Assembly: GCA_947627045.1 (NCBI GenBank)
Contig: CANQUM010000010.1
Coordinates: 1-64,000 of the forward strand
Length of the DNA stretch: 64,000 bases
Direction of reading: 5' to 3'
Source of the DNA: an uncultured Clostridia bacterium
GTDB lineage: Bacteria; Bacillota; Clostridia; Oscillospirales; Ruminococcaceae
This document shows, piece by piece, positions 16,966 to 25,790 of this stretch. How positions within the stretch are numbered: position 1 is the stretch's first letter; each line of letters starts with the position of its first letter. Position numbers and translations under genes: made by a program. The notes beneath the pieces are model-generated. The model saw only the letters and a list, made by a program, of their open reading frames with translations, was not told the DNA's origin and did not search any database.

Positions 16966-17017
16966 TTTTGTATTTTGGAAAAGCAGAATAACTATCTAAA
17001 ATAAAGGAAGTGCTTAA

Positions 17018-18781
17018 ATGGCTCTTGACGGAGTGTTTTTAAATTTAATAAAAAAAGAGCTAGAAAGCGTTTTGATAGGCGGCAGGGCGGAAAAGATACA
17101 TCAGCCGTCGAAGGAGGAGATACTTTTCACCATTCGCACCCGTGAGGGCGCATATAAGCTGATTTTTAACACCAGCGCAGGAACGGCAAGAGTTCACATA
17201 ACAAACGCACAAATCGAAAACCCAAAAGTTCCGCCTATGTTCTGTATGCTTATGAGAAAGCATTTGTCGGGCGGAAAGCTAATAAAGATCAGACAGGACG
17301 GTTATGAAAGAATACTATATTTCGACTTTGATTCTGCAAACGAAATGGGAGATATATGCCGTTTCACGCTTGCTGTTGAGATAATGGGCAGACGCTCAAA
17401 TCTCATTTTGATTGATTCAGAGGGAAAGATAATAGACAGCATAAAGCGTGTTGGTCAGGATATGTCAAGCGTTCGTATGGTTCTTCCGGGAATGGCATAT
17501 CAGGTTCCGCCTAAGGATAAAAGGCTGTCGATATTTGATTTTACCATTGATGAGTTTAAGAAAAGTATTTCTGAATATTCAAAGCAGATTTTTTCAAAGG
17601 CACTCACAAGGATTTTCGAGGGAATATCCCCTGTGTTTGCCCGTGAGATCGAGTTTTTCGCTTTGAGGGGCGGTGAGAAGATATGCTCTGAACTGAACGA
17701 TGATGAAATCGACAGAGCGCTGTTTTTCATAAATAAAACGGCAGACGAGATAACTTCCCACAAAAACAGGTTTACGGTCTTGAGAACAAAGGAAGGTCAG
17801 TTAAAGGATTTCTGCTTTTGCAGTATCAATCAGTACGAAAGTCTGATGGTAACAAAGGATTTTGATTCTGCCTGCGGGCTTTTAGACTTTTTCTATTCGG
17901 CAAGAGACAGAATGGCAAGAACAAAGCAAAGAGCATCTGATTTGTTTAAGTTTTTGGTAAGCACGTCTGACAGGATAGCAAGGCGTATAGCCAATCAGCG
18001 GGAGGAGCTTAAAGAATGTGCGGAGCGTGACGCACTTAAGCTAAAGGGCGATCTGATAATGTCAAACATCTACAGGCTTGAAAAGGGAATGGGTCATGCC
18101 GAAGTTGAGGATTACACAAAAGAGGGTATGCCGACAGTTAAGATAAAGCTTGATAAGAGGCTTACGCCATCACAGAATGCGCAGAAGTATTATGCCGAAT
18201 ACCGAAAGGCAGACACTGCCGAGAAAATGCTTACCTCGCTTATTAAGAACGGCGAGGAGGAATTAAGATATATAGACAGCGTATTTGACGCGCTTACCCG
18301 TGCAGAAACAGAGAGCGACGTTATCGAGCTTAGAGCAGAGCTTGCAGAGCAGGGGTATATAAGAAGCTCACGCATAAAGGGCAAGCCGCCGAAGGCTTTG
18401 CCGCCTATAAAATTTCTGTCATCTGACGGCTATGAAATTCTTGTAGGGAGAAACAACAGGCAAAACGATAGGCTGACTTTAAAGGACAGCGACAAAGCAG
18501 ATATATGGCTGCACACGCAGAAGATAACAGGCTCGCATACTGTTATAAAATGCAGAGGAGAGGTCCCTCCTGACAGAACTATCGAGGAGGCTTGTATAAT
18601 TGCGGCATATCATTCAAGTGCAAAGAAGTCTTCAAATGTGCCTGTTGATTATACAGAGATAAGGTATGTAAAAAAGCCTAACGGAGCTAAGCCGGGAATG
18701 GTTATTTTCACAAATTATCACACGGTTTATGTAACGCCCGATGAAGAGCTTGTAGAAAGGCTGAAGGCAAATAAAGTTTAA
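17018..18781 (+). CDS. rqcH: Rqc2-type ribosome quality control protein RqcH (NFACT)
   Basis: The 587-residue NFACT protein binds stalled 50S subunits and recruits tRNA-Ala to add alanine tails to nascent chains; it was once annotated as fibronectin-binding. The NFACT-N domain begins MALDGVFLNLIKKELESVLIGGRAEKIHQPS; residues about 270-440 form helical/coiled-coil regions; and the NFACT-R domain near 460-550 has DKADIWLHTQKITGSHTVIK and the YTEIRYVKKPNGAKPGMVIF tail. It is 52 bp downstream of polA, and its stop overlaps the next ATG by one base. Confidence 0.93.
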   Translation: MALDGVFLNLIKKELESVLIGGRAEKIHQPSKEEILFTIRTREGAYKLIFNTSAGTARVHITNAQIENPKVPPMFCMLMRKHLSGGKLIKIRQDGYERILYFDFDSANEMGDICRFTLAVEIMGRRSNLILIDSEGKIIDSIKRVGQDMSSVRMVLPGMAYQVPPKDKRLSIFDFTIDEFKKSISEYSKQIFSKALTRIFEGISPVFAREIEFFALRGGEKICSELNDDEIDRALFFINKTADEITSHKNRFTVLRTKEGQLKDFCFCSINQYESLMVTKDFDSACGLLDFFYSARDRMARTKQRASDLFKFLVSTSDRIARRIANQREELKECAERDALKLKGDLIMSNIYRLEKGMGHAEVEDYTKEGMPTVKIKLDKRLTPSQNAQKYYAEYRKADTAEKMLTSLIKNGEEELRYIDSVFDALTRAETESDVIELRAELAEQGYIRSSRIKGKPPKALPPIKFLSSDGYEILVGRNNRQNDRLTLKDSDKADIWLHTQKITGSHTVIKCRGEVPPDRTIEEACIIAAYHSSAKKSSNVPVDYTEIRYVKKPNGAKPGMVIFTNYHTVYVTPDEELVERLKANKV

Positions 18782-18795
18782 TGAAAGGCAGAACA

Positions 18796-19359
18796 ATGAA
18801 GCTTGGATATGATTTTTTTAACAGAGACGTTTTAAAGGTAGCGCCTGAGCTTTTGGGCAAGACGCTTGTTCATATTGTTGACGGCGAGGAAAGACGTTTG
18901 ATGATTACCGAAACAGAAGCGTATAAAGGAACAGACGATACCGCCTGCCACGCTCACAGAGGCAAGACCGAAAGAACGAAAATTCTTTGGGGGAGTGCAG
19001 GAACGGTATATGTATATCTGTGCTACGGAATACATTGTCTAATAAATATTGTAACAGGAGATGAGGGTGATCCTCAGGCGGTATTGATTCGTGCCTGCGA
19101 GGGGAATTACAATGGTCCGGGCAAGCTGACAAAGCATTTAGGCATTGATATGAGCGCTAATTGGCAGCAGATATATGATAATGATACGCTGTGGATAGAG
19201 GATATGGGCGTAAAGGCGAGAATAAGGCGTGATAAGCGAGTGGGAATAGGCTATGCAAGACCCAGAGATTTAGAACGTCCGTGGCGTTATATAATGAAGA
19301 TAAAGCCTGAAAAGCTAAGCGGAAAGTCAAAGCCGAAGCGTAAAGCCAAAAAATATTAG
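18796..19359 (+). CDS. mpg: 3-methyladenine DNA glycosylase (AAG/MPG family)
   Basis: The 187-residue enzyme excises alkylated purines. It shows the family order: FFNRDVLKVAPELLGKTLVH, ITETEAYKGTDDTACHAHRGKTERTKILWGSAGTVYVYLCYGIHCLINIV with the catalytic Glu in ETEAY, AVLIRACEG and NGPGKLTKHLGI. ATG 18796 is preferred since AAAGG lies 7 bases upstream; an ATG at 18781, overlapping the rqcH stop, is also possible. Its place between rqcH and murT suggests co-transcription rather than shared function. It is cytosolic. Confidence 0.93.
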   Translation: MKLGYDFFNRDVLKVAPELLGKTLVHIVDGEERRLMITETEAYKGTDDTACHAHRGKTERTKILWGSAGTVYVYLCYGIHCLINIVTGDEGDPQAVLIRACEGNYNGPGKLTKHLGIDMSANWQQIYDNDTLWIEDMGVKARIRRDKRVGIGYARPRDLERPWRYIMKIKPEKLSGKSKPKRKAKKY

Positions 19360-19368
19360 GAGAATATA

Positions 19369-20712
19369 ATGAGATTATACAACTTTTTAACACTGCAATT
19401 TGGAAAGCTGATAGTAAAGGTATTACAGCTTTTACATAAGGGTGCGGGAAATCTTCCGGGACTTATTCTGCTTGGAATAAACAAGAATATACTTGGTTAT
19501 TTCAAGGTGGACTGCCCTATTATTGCGGTAACGGGCACAAACGGAAAGACTTCTGTTACCAATTTTGTAAATCATCTTTTCGAGCAGAGCGGAAAGAATG
19601 TAATTACAAATAAGCTGGGCAATAACCTCGATACGGGAATAGTTTCTCTATTTTTGAAGCTGTGTTCTCCTACTGGTAAGATACACGCAGACTATCTTGT
19701 TCTTGAAATTGACGAATCGCACGTACCTGTTATATTCAAAAAGCTGAAGCTGGAGACTCTTATTGTTCTTAACTTTTTCAGAGACCAGCTTGACAGAAAC
19801 GGCGAGGTTGAAACTCTAATTCTGAAGGTAAAGAGCTTTTTGGAGACCTTTCAGGGAAATGTCATTTTAAACGCCGACGACCCGAACGTCGCACGTTTGG
19901 GACAAGCCAACCCGGAGAATAAAAACGTAAAGTATTTCAGCGTTGATAAGTATAAATACGCAACGGATAAAATCCACGAGGTCGGCGAGGGGAAGTTCTG
20001 CCCTATTTGCGGAGGAGCGCTTGAATATGAGTATTATCAGTATTCTCATATAGGACGTTTTAAATGTCCTAAGTGCGGATTTGGAGATAATGAAATTTAC
20101 TTAAAGGTGGAAAATGTAGACCTTGAAAACCGTCATTTTACCGTTGACGGAAGGGAGTACAATATAAACAATCAGAGTATATACTATGTATACAATATGG
20201 CGGCTGTATGTGCGGCTGCGAAGCTGTATGACATAGACGATGATATTCTAAGAGATACCCTTGACACATTTGAAGTGAACAACGGCAGAATGGAGAAATT
20301 CAGTATCGGAAAGAGCAATGCGGTTATAAACCTTGCAAAGAATCCTGTCGGAGCGAATATGACTATTCGTGTTATGAACGAGACCAACTGCGAAAAGGAG
20401 CTTATGTTTGTGCTAAACGATAATCTTGCCGACGGCTATGATGTTTCGTGGATATGGGATATAAACTTTGAAGTTTTCAAGGACGTTACGAGAGTAATTA
20501 CAAGCGGAAGGCGGGCTTATGATATTGCGATAAGAATAAAAACAAGCGGATATGACCCTTCAAGAATAGAGGTATATCCGGATTTGGACGAAGCGGTTGA
20601 AAATTTATTTTCAACGGGGGGCGAGAAGTTTATAATTGCTAATTACACTTCGGTTCAGCCGACGAGGACTGCTGTAATTAACTATATAGAAAAAAACCAA
20701 AGGGAAAAATGA
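19369..20712 (+). CDS. murT: Lipid II isoglutaminyl synthase, Mur-ligase subunit MurT
   Basis: MurT with GatD amidates the D-Glu of the lipid II stem peptide. The 447-residue protein has the Mur ligase P-loop VTGTNGKTSVTNFV, an EIDESHVP segment, LNFFRDQLDRNGEV, a four-Cys zinc ribbon inserted near residues 205-240 (CPICGG and CPKCGF) and a C-terminal DUF1727 region (LAKNPVGANMTIRVM, TSGRRAYDIAIR). GAGAATATAATG provides the start 9 bp after mpg. Its stop overlaps the gatD start as ATGA. An N-terminal hydrophobic stretch may help association with the membrane. Confidence 0.95.
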   Translation: MRLYNFLTLQFGKLIVKVLQLLHKGAGNLPGLILLGINKNILGYFKVDCPIIAVTGTNGKTSVTNFVNHLFEQSGKNVITNKLGNNLDTGIVSLFLKLCSPTGKIHADYLVLEIDESHVPVIFKKLKLETLIVLNFFRDQLDRNGEVETLILKVKSFLETFQGNVILNADDPNVARLGQANPENKNVKYFSVDKYKYATDKIHEVGEGKFCPICGGALEYEYYQYSHIGRFKCPKCGFGDNEIYLKVENVDLENRHFTVDGREYNINNQSIYYVYNMAAVCAAAKLYDIDDDILRDTLDTFEVNNGRMEKFSIGKSNAVINLAKNPVGANMTIRVMNETNCEKELMFVLNDNLADGYDVSWIWDINFEVFKDVTRVITSGRRAYDIAIRIKTSGYDPSRIEVYPDLDEAVENLFSTGGEKFIIANYTSVQPTRTAVINYIEKNQREK

Positions 20713-21482
20713 TTATGAGAGAGATAAGAATATTGCATATGTATTCTGATATGCTTGACCTTTACGGCGATAACGGAAACATTGAGGTTTTGAGTTACCG
20801 AGCAAAAGCGAGGGGCATTGAAACAGCCGTTGAACATCACAGCGTAGGAACGAAGGATACTGACTTTTCAAGCTATGATCTGATATATCTCGGCGGAGGG
20901 GCAGATTTCGAGCAGCAGCTTTTAGCGGAGGATCTTCAAAGCTGCCGTGATGAAATTATGAAAGCGTTTGATAACGGCACTTTTTTTCTGCTCATCTGTG
21001 GTGGGTATCAGCTTATGGGGGAGTATTACAAGGATTCCAACGGCAAGGTAATAGACGGTCTTGGAATGTTCCCATACCATACTGCGGCGTCGCTTAATAA
21101 GAGCAAGCGGTGCATTGGTAATATAATTATAGAGGCAGAGCTTAACAGAGAGATGTCTAAGATAATAGGCTTTGAAAATCACGGGGGTCAGACCTCAAAA
21201 ACTGAAAAGCCGTTCGGCAGGGTGCTTTACGGAAACGGCAACCGTTTTGAGAGTGAGGACGAGGGCTATTTTGATAAAAACGTTATAGCGACTTATCTGC
21301 ACGGGCCGTTGCTTTCTAAGAACCCGAAGCTTGCCGATCATATAATAAAATACTGTGCAGAGCACAGTGGCAATTCGGCTGAGATGATTCCTCTTGACGA
21401 TACGCTTGAAGAAAAGGCAAGGGAAGTTTTGTTTAACAGATTAATTTCAAGAATGCCGACTCATAAGTTTGGTATACAATAG
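20709..21482 (+). CDS. gatD: Lipid II isoglutaminyl synthase, glutaminase subunit GatD
   Basis: The 257-residue class I glutamine amidotransferase supplies ammonia to MurT. The N-terminal IRILHMYSDMLDLYGDNGNIEVL is typical of GatD/CobQ-like enzymes. The nucleophile is Cys97 in LLICGGYQLMG and the catalytic His198 lies in ATYLHGPLL. The start ATG 20709 overlaps the murT stop; another ATG at 20715 has slightly better spacing to AAAGGG. It is the last gene of the trmN6-gatD operon and ends in a shared terminator hairpin. Confidence 0.95.
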   Translation: MIMREIRILHMYSDMLDLYGDNGNIEVLSYRAKARGIETAVEHHSVGTKDTDFSSYDLIYLGGGADFEQQLLAEDLQSCRDEIMKAFDNGTFFLLICGGYQLMGEYYKDSNGKVIDGLGMFPYHTAASLNKSKRCIGNIIIEAELNREMSKIIGFENHGGQTSKTEKPFGRVLYGNGNRFESEDEGYFDKNVIATYLHGPLLSKNPKLADHIIKYCAEHSGNSAEMIPLDDTLEEKAREVLFNRLISRMPTHKFGIQ

Positions 21483-21485
21483 AAA

Positions 21486-21515
21486 AATACCACCTTGAGA
21501 GGTCAGGGTGGTATT
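21486..21515. terminator. Terminator shared by gatD and the small minus-strand gene
   Basis: AATACCACCTTGA (21486-21498) and TCAGGGTGGTATT (21503-21515) form a 13-bp stem with one wobble and a GAGG loop. The U-run follows on the minus strand, so it is best for the convergent gene at 21546-21851. Confidence 0.8.
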
Positions 21516-21545
21516 AAAGTATATATATTCAGATTTAAAAGAATT

Positions 21546-21851
21546 TTATTTCCACTCATTATAATACGCCACAATATGCCGTCTTGTACCGAGTTGGTCG
21601 CTGCCCTTTATATCACAGCCGTTTCCGCTCAAAAGAACAGACATAGTTGCACCTTTAGTAAAACACCTGAAAACTTCTTTGCCGTCGCATACTATTATGA
21701 TCTCTTTCTCGGTAACTGTTATTGCACCTGATTTTCCAAGAGTTACTTCCTCTCCGTTTATGCGCTCGACTGCATAGGAAATGCCCTTGCCGTTAAATGA
21801 CAAAAGCTCCTTTATCGGCGTACTATTTTTGCTTTTTTTAAATAATTTCAT
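21546..21851 (-). CDS. Hypothetical 101-residue protein
   Basis: I do not recognise the family. After a basic start (MKLFKKSKN) the sequence alternates short strands (GISYAVERINGEEVTLGK, AITVTEKEIIIVCDGKEVFRCF), suggesting a small beta-rich fold. There is no signal peptide. ATG 21851 has CGGTG 7 bases upstream; a GTG at 21860 is in frame. It is convergent with gatD and divergent from the DUF421 gene. Confidence 0.6.
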   Translation of the reverse strand: MKLFKKSKNSTPIKELLSFNGKGISYAVERINGEEVTLGKSGAITVTEKEIIIVCDGKEVFRCFTKGATMSVLLSGNGCDIKGSDQLGTRRHIVAYYNEWK

Positions 21852-21975
21852 AATATTCACCGGCTTGAAACTGACTGATATTTATTGTATATTTTTAAGC
21901 GCCCTGAAAATACTAACATATATAATTCTAATTTTGTATCAGAATTTCTATAATGTTATTAAAGGGTGATAGAAT

Positions 21976-22689
21976 ATGTTAGTAGTAAAAGTAATAGGTG
22001 CGTCGCTGCTGTCTATTGTAATAATGTTTCTTATCTCAAAGCTGCTAGGTAATAAGCAAATATCTGAGCTTAATATGTTCGACTATATAAACGGTATAAC
22101 TATAGGCTCTATTGCAGCAGAGCTTTCCGTTTCCCGTCAGGCAGACGAAATCATAACAGCAGTTATTGCAATGATAGTATACGGTCTTGTGGTATTTTTG
22201 TTTTCAGTGCTGACTATAAAATCAATAAAATGCCGCCGTTTATTCTCAGGAAGAACATTGCTGTTGATAGAAAACGGTAAAATATACAGCGAGAATTTGA
22301 AAAAGGCAAAGCTCGACATCAACGACCTCTTGACAAAGGCAAGAACAAACGGGTATTTCGACATTTCGCAAATAAACTACGCCATTATGGAAAACAACGG
22401 AGAAATCAGCTTTTTTCCGTGTTCTGAGTATCGTCCTGTTACAGCAGGCGATTTAAAACTCGACCCAATGCCAAAGCCCGAATACCTCAATCTGAATATA
22501 ATAATCGACGGCAAAATTATGAGCCAAAACCTCAAATACTGCGGAGTGGACGAAACATGGCTCAACAGAGAGCTTTCTGCAAGAGGCAAAAAAGTCAAGG
22601 ATATTTTCCTAGCCACGTTAGACCAAAACAACACACTGCATATTTATGATTTCCAGAACGAGAAAAATCTGAAGAATATCTTTGACTAA
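21976..22689 (+). CDS. DUF421 family membrane protein (YetF-like)
   Basis: The 237-residue protein has three hydrophobic segments in the first 85 residues (VVKVIGASLLSIVIMFLISK, DYINGITIGSIAAELSV and IITAVIAMIVYGLVVFLFSV) and then the two DUF421 soluble domains (RTLLLIENGKIYSENLKKAKLDINDLLTKAR, INYAIMENNGEISFFP; LIIDGKIMSQNL). Family members are abundant in spore-formers, some linked to spore or germination proteins, but the role is unresolved. The start follows AAAGGGTGATAGAAT. It ends 10 bp before the convergent maf gene. Confidence 0.85.
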   Translation: MLVVKVIGASLLSIVIMFLISKLLGNKQISELNMFDYINGITIGSIAAELSVSRQADEIITAVIAMIVYGLVVFLFSVLTIKSIKCRRLFSGRTLLLIENGKIYSENLKKAKLDINDLLTKARTNGYFDISQINYAIMENNGEISFFPCSEYRPVTAGDLKLDPMPKPEYLNLNIIIDGKIMSQNLKYCGVDETWLNRELSARGKKVKDIFLATLDQNNTLHIYDFQNEKNLKNIFD

Positions 22690-22699
22690 GCTTTATATA

Positions 22700-23287
22700 T
22701 TATCCGTCAATAAGGTTAAGAAATTCTATCATTTCTCTGTAGAGCCTTGAAACGGGAAGCCCCACAACATTGTAAAAATCGCCTGAGATCTCCTTTACAA
22801 AAACAGAGCCGAGACCTTGTATACCGTATCCGCCGGCTTTGTCATAAGGCTCTCCCGACTTAACATACTCGTCTATCTCTTCATCATCGAGCTCGTAAAA
22901 GGTTACGTCTGTAGAAACAGAAAACGACATAGCTTTATCTCCGCAGATAATGCACACGCCCGTTATTACCTTATGTGTTTTGTCTGATAACAGCGACAGC
23001 ATATTCCTTGCCTGAACTTCATCTTTAGGTTTTCCCAAAACTCTTTCTCCTAGAACTACCGACGTATCACAGCCTATAACGATTTCATCAGGGTGAGACT
23101 TTGAAATGTCTTTAGCTTTTTGGGTTGCAAGAAATTCAGGCATCTCATAAGGGGACAGCATTTTATAGTCGTCCTCATTAATGCTTGAAGGCACGACCTC
23201 ATATTCTCCGAATAAATATTTTATAAGCGTTTTCCTTCTCGGTGAGGCAGACGCTAATATTACCTTTTTGTCTGTTTGTATAATCAT
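22700..23287 (-). CDS. maf: Maf-like nucleoside triphosphate pyrophosphatase
   Basis: The 195-residue Maf protein hydrolyses non-canonical or pyrimidine NTPs. It shows KVILASASPRRKTLIKYLF, GCDTSVVLGERVLGKPKDEVQARNML, THKVITGVCI and the GEPYDKAGGYGIQGLGSVFV segment typical of the dTTP/UTP-specific subfamily (YhdE/Maf). Family overexpression blocks septation in Bacillus, hence the historical name. It is convergent with the DUF421 gene; the PAS protein gene lies 41 bp upstream in the same direction. Confidence 0.92.
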   Translation of the reverse strand: MIIQTDKKVILASASPRRKTLIKYLFGEYEVVPSSINEDDYKMLSPYEMPEFLATQKAKDISKSHPDEIVIGCDTSVVLGERVLGKPKDEVQARNMLSLLSDKTHKVITGVCIICGDKAMSFSVSTDVTFYELDDEEIDEYVKSGEPYDKAGGYGIQGLGSVFVKEISGDFYNVVGLPVSRLYREMIEFLNLIDG

Positions 23288-23327
23288 ACTTGACCCTTCC
23301 TTGAAAGAAGATTATTAAGCTGCCATG

Positions 23328-24752
23328 CTAAATAATCGTCTTTTTTCTTTTCTCGTCGGTTATATCCAACGCATAATGTAGCATCATAAGTTCATTATCA
23401 TAATCTGTTTTTAAAAGAAGAGTATAACACTCAAGCCAGCGGATTTTTCCCGTAGTAGCTATTATCTTGTATTCGCCCTTATAGAATCGTTTACCGTTTT
23501 TATAATTTTCCAATAAAACCTCTAGGTCAAATCTGCTTATATCAACTGCCGAATTTTCCGACTTTACAACATATCTTTCGACCCATCTTTTTGCAAAGTC
23601 TGATAATCTGCACGGAGCAGACAACCCGACCGCTTTCATAAGACTGTTTCCGTCAGCGTCCACGCAATCCGTCTCGATTAGATCTCTGTCAACACTTGCA
23701 TTAAAACAGAAATAAGACCCTTCTGTCAATGCGTTTTTATACTGCTCTTTAATTTTCAGTTTGTTCTGTGTCTGAGCCAAATTGCTTTCCAGAATTTTTC
23801 GGTTTTTGATTCTTTCCGTTTCACTTATATTTATATTCTTGAAAAATACTGTGAGAATTATCTCACCGTTTTTATTTTTCGCAAGCCTTGCCGTTAATAA
23901 ATGCCACTCATAGGCAGCTCTTGAATTTTCACTGTTTCGCAGTTTTAAAATCACTTCAATATTATCTGTCTTTTTTTGAGAAAGTTCAGATACATTGCCC
24001 AAGCTAAAAAAAGATAAAAATTTTTGGGTGTCTTCGAAAAAAACATAGCTTTGCGATAAATGCTTTATGAACTCCTTTAGATCATCGCTTATCCTTTTCT
24101 TTATGATACTGTCATCGGCAAACTCGTATGCAAAGCACTCAAGCGTTGTGTAGTTTAATTCTATAACTGCGTTATATATGCTCTTTACCGATTGAATGAA
24201 ATCCCTAATAGTTTCTCTTTCGGAATTTTGAGTTGCATAAATCAGTTCAGACTGTGCATTGTATTTTATTTCGTAATTTTTTTCATTCGTAATATCTCTT
24301 AGCGTACATAGGTCTGTTTTTGCTGATTTATCCCGACAGTATACTATTTTGCACTCTTTCCATTTTACAGGTGATGTATCTTTGACCCTAAACTGCAGTC
24401 TTTCATCATTTTTGACGTTTTTCTCCTGCTTTGCTTTTTTTACTCTTTCAGGAGATAAAAAAGCAGTCAGATTTTCAATATCTTCACTGTCTGCCATTTC
24501 TTTTAGAATAAGTCTGCACAACCGTGAATACGATATTTTATCGTTTAAAAATTCACTGCTTAAAGGCGTTCCGTCTTTAATGAAAATTTTATACGCTTGA
24601 TTGTTATTTACATCTATTTCAAAGACTGCCTCATAAGTGTTCTCTGTGATTTTTCTAAGTTTATCTGACCTTTTCGCAAGCTCGGTATTTTTTTCGCTGT
24701 TTATATTCTCTTTGGCTGAAAAGTCATCATTCAGAAAAACATTATTATCCAT
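23328..24752 (-). CDS. Multi-PAS-like protein without recognisable output domain
   Basis: The 474-residue cytosolic protein has three PAC-like ends of PAS domains: LCTLRDITNEKNYEI (about residue 150), ILTVFFKNINISETERIKNR (about 310) and LMMLHYALDITDEKRKK at the extreme C-terminus. I see no kinase, GGDEF, EAL, HTH or membrane segment. In related organisms such sensor modules usually precede GGDEF domains, so this may be a truncated relative or a stand-alone ligand sensor. ATG 24752 is chosen because AAGGAG lies 9 bases upstream. Confidence 0.6.
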   Translation of the reverse strand: MDNNVFLNDDFSAKENINSEKNTELAKRSDKLRKITENTYEAVFEIDVNNNQAYKIFIKDGTPLSSEFLNDKISYSRLCRLILKEMADSEDIENLTAFLSPERVKKAKQEKNVKNDERLQFRVKDTSPVKWKECKIVYCRDKSAKTDLCTLRDITNEKNYEIKYNAQSELIYATQNSERETIRDFIQSVKSIYNAVIELNYTTLECFAYEFADDSIIKKRISDDLKEFIKHLSQSYVFFEDTQKFLSFFSLGNVSELSQKKTDNIEVILKLRNSENSRAAYEWHLLTARLAKNKNGEIILTVFFKNINISETERIKNRKILESNLAQTQNKLKIKEQYKNALTEGSYFCFNASVDRDLIETDCVDADGNSLMKAVGLSAPCRLSDFAKRWVERYVVKSENSAVDISRFDLEVLLENYKNGKRFYKGEYKIIATTGKIRWLECYTLLLKTDYDNELMMLHYALDITDEKRKKTII

Positions 24753-24845
24753 ACAGTATACTCCTTTTTGCAGTTCTCCTGAACAGTTTCTTTCAAATTT
24801 TATCTTATGCAGTAATTTTACCATAAAAATCGAAATTTAGCAAGA

Positions 24846-24885
24846 CCGCCTTAGAACCTCCGGCGGCTCTGCGCCTTTGGACAGT
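24846..24885 (+). repeat. Dispersed GC-rich element copy
   Basis: ACCTCCGGCGGCTCTGCGCC followed by TTTGG matches the core of the copies at 11.4, 13.3 and 35.5-36.5 kb. Confidence 0.55.
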
Positions 24886-24957
24886 TTAATATTGTTACAT
24901 TCGGCAGACTAGCACTTAGATGCAAGAAGTTAAAGGCTAGAAGCCAGAAGCGAGAGA

Positions 24958-24993
24958 CAAGAAAAGCGTTCAGAATTTTTCCGAACGCTCTTG
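24958..24993 (-). terminator. Terminator of the cyclophilin gene
   Basis: On the minus strand GAGCGTTCGG pairs with the CTGAACGC arm and outer CAAGA/TCTTG bases extend the stem; a TTTTCTTG tail follows. Confidence 0.75.
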
Positions 24994-25074
24994 TTTTTAT
25001 CGCTGTTTTCAGTACTGTATTTCTAAAAGTAACTACATTAAAGAATTACCCAAAGGCAATAGAATAAATCAGCA

Positions 25075-25713
25075 TCATGCAGGTTTATATTCGACGGTCA
25101 TCTCTACCTGCTCGTGTCCGTCAGAAGTCTCGTTTATCATTTTAGCTGATTTTATCGTAATTGGCGTAACAGGACGCACGTTTTTTTCTTCTCCTGAATC
25201 TGTTCTCTCAACTGTAAGGAACTTATCAACGACCTTCATACCTTCTTCATTTACCTTGCCGAAAGCCGCATACTGACCATCAAGAAACGTGCTGTCTACA
25301 AAACAAATAAAGAACTGACTAGACGCAGAATTCATATCATTACTGCCCCTTGCCATAGAAACAACTCCTCTTGTGTGGGAAAGAGTGTTTTGCGTAAAGC
25401 CGTTCTGAGCAAATTCGCCAATAATAGTTTTATCAGAGCCGCCCAAACCGGTACCCTCAGGATCTCCTCCCTGAGCCATAAAACCGTCCATTACCCTGTG
25501 AAAGGTAAGACCGTCATAAAAGCCCGACTTAACAAGGCTTTTGAAATTCTCAACGGTTTTCGGTGCATACTCCGGAAACAGCTGAATTACAAAGCTGCCT
25601 GTCTGCATTCCCTTTTCTGCGGAATCAGAATCGCTTTTATCGCCGCAGCCTGTAAAGCTCATACACATCATAATCATAAATATTGCAGTTAATATAATTT
25701 TAATACGTTTCAA
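25075..25713 (-). CDS. Cyclophilin-type peptidyl-prolyl isomerase lipoprotein
   Basis: The 212-residue protein starts with a lipoprotein signal (KRIKIILTAIFMIMMCMSFTGC, acylated Cys near residue 23), so it is anchored on the outer face of the membrane and probably helps fold exported proteins. The cyclophilin core has FPEYAPKTVENFKSLVKSGFYDGLTFHRVMDGFMAQGGDPEGTG, the active-site Arg in FHRV, SMARGSNDMNSASSQFFI and FGKV. The start is TTG 25713, 8 bases after GGAG; upstream in-frame codons have no ribosome site. It lies 77 bp behind the two FtsX-type permease genes. Confidence 0.92.
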   Translation of the reverse strand: MKRIKIILTAIFMIMMCMSFTGCGDKSDSDSAEKGMQTGSFVIQLFPEYAPKTVENFKSLVKSGFYDGLTFHRVMDGFMAQGGDPEGTGLGGSDKTIIGEFAQNGFTQNTLSHTRGVVSMARGSNDMNSASSQFFICFVDSTFLDGQYAAFGKVNEEGMKVVDKFLTVERTDSGEEKNVRPVTPITIKSAKMINETSDGHEQVEMTVEYKPA

Positions 25714-25790
25714 AATAACATCTCCTGTTTTTAAATTACAATAACTTATTTTACAATTATTATGAAAAAATGTCAAGCACACTGTATTAA

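Larger units (their letters stand above)
24753..25074. other. Gene-free stretch with GC-rich element and terminator
   Basis: This 322-bp gap holds the leader of the PAS gene, a GC-rich element copy (24846-24885), a low-complexity run of GATGCAAGAAG / GGCTAGAAGCCAGAAGC type (24920-24957), and the cyclophilin terminator at 24958-24993. No reading frame is convincing. Confidence 0.6.
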
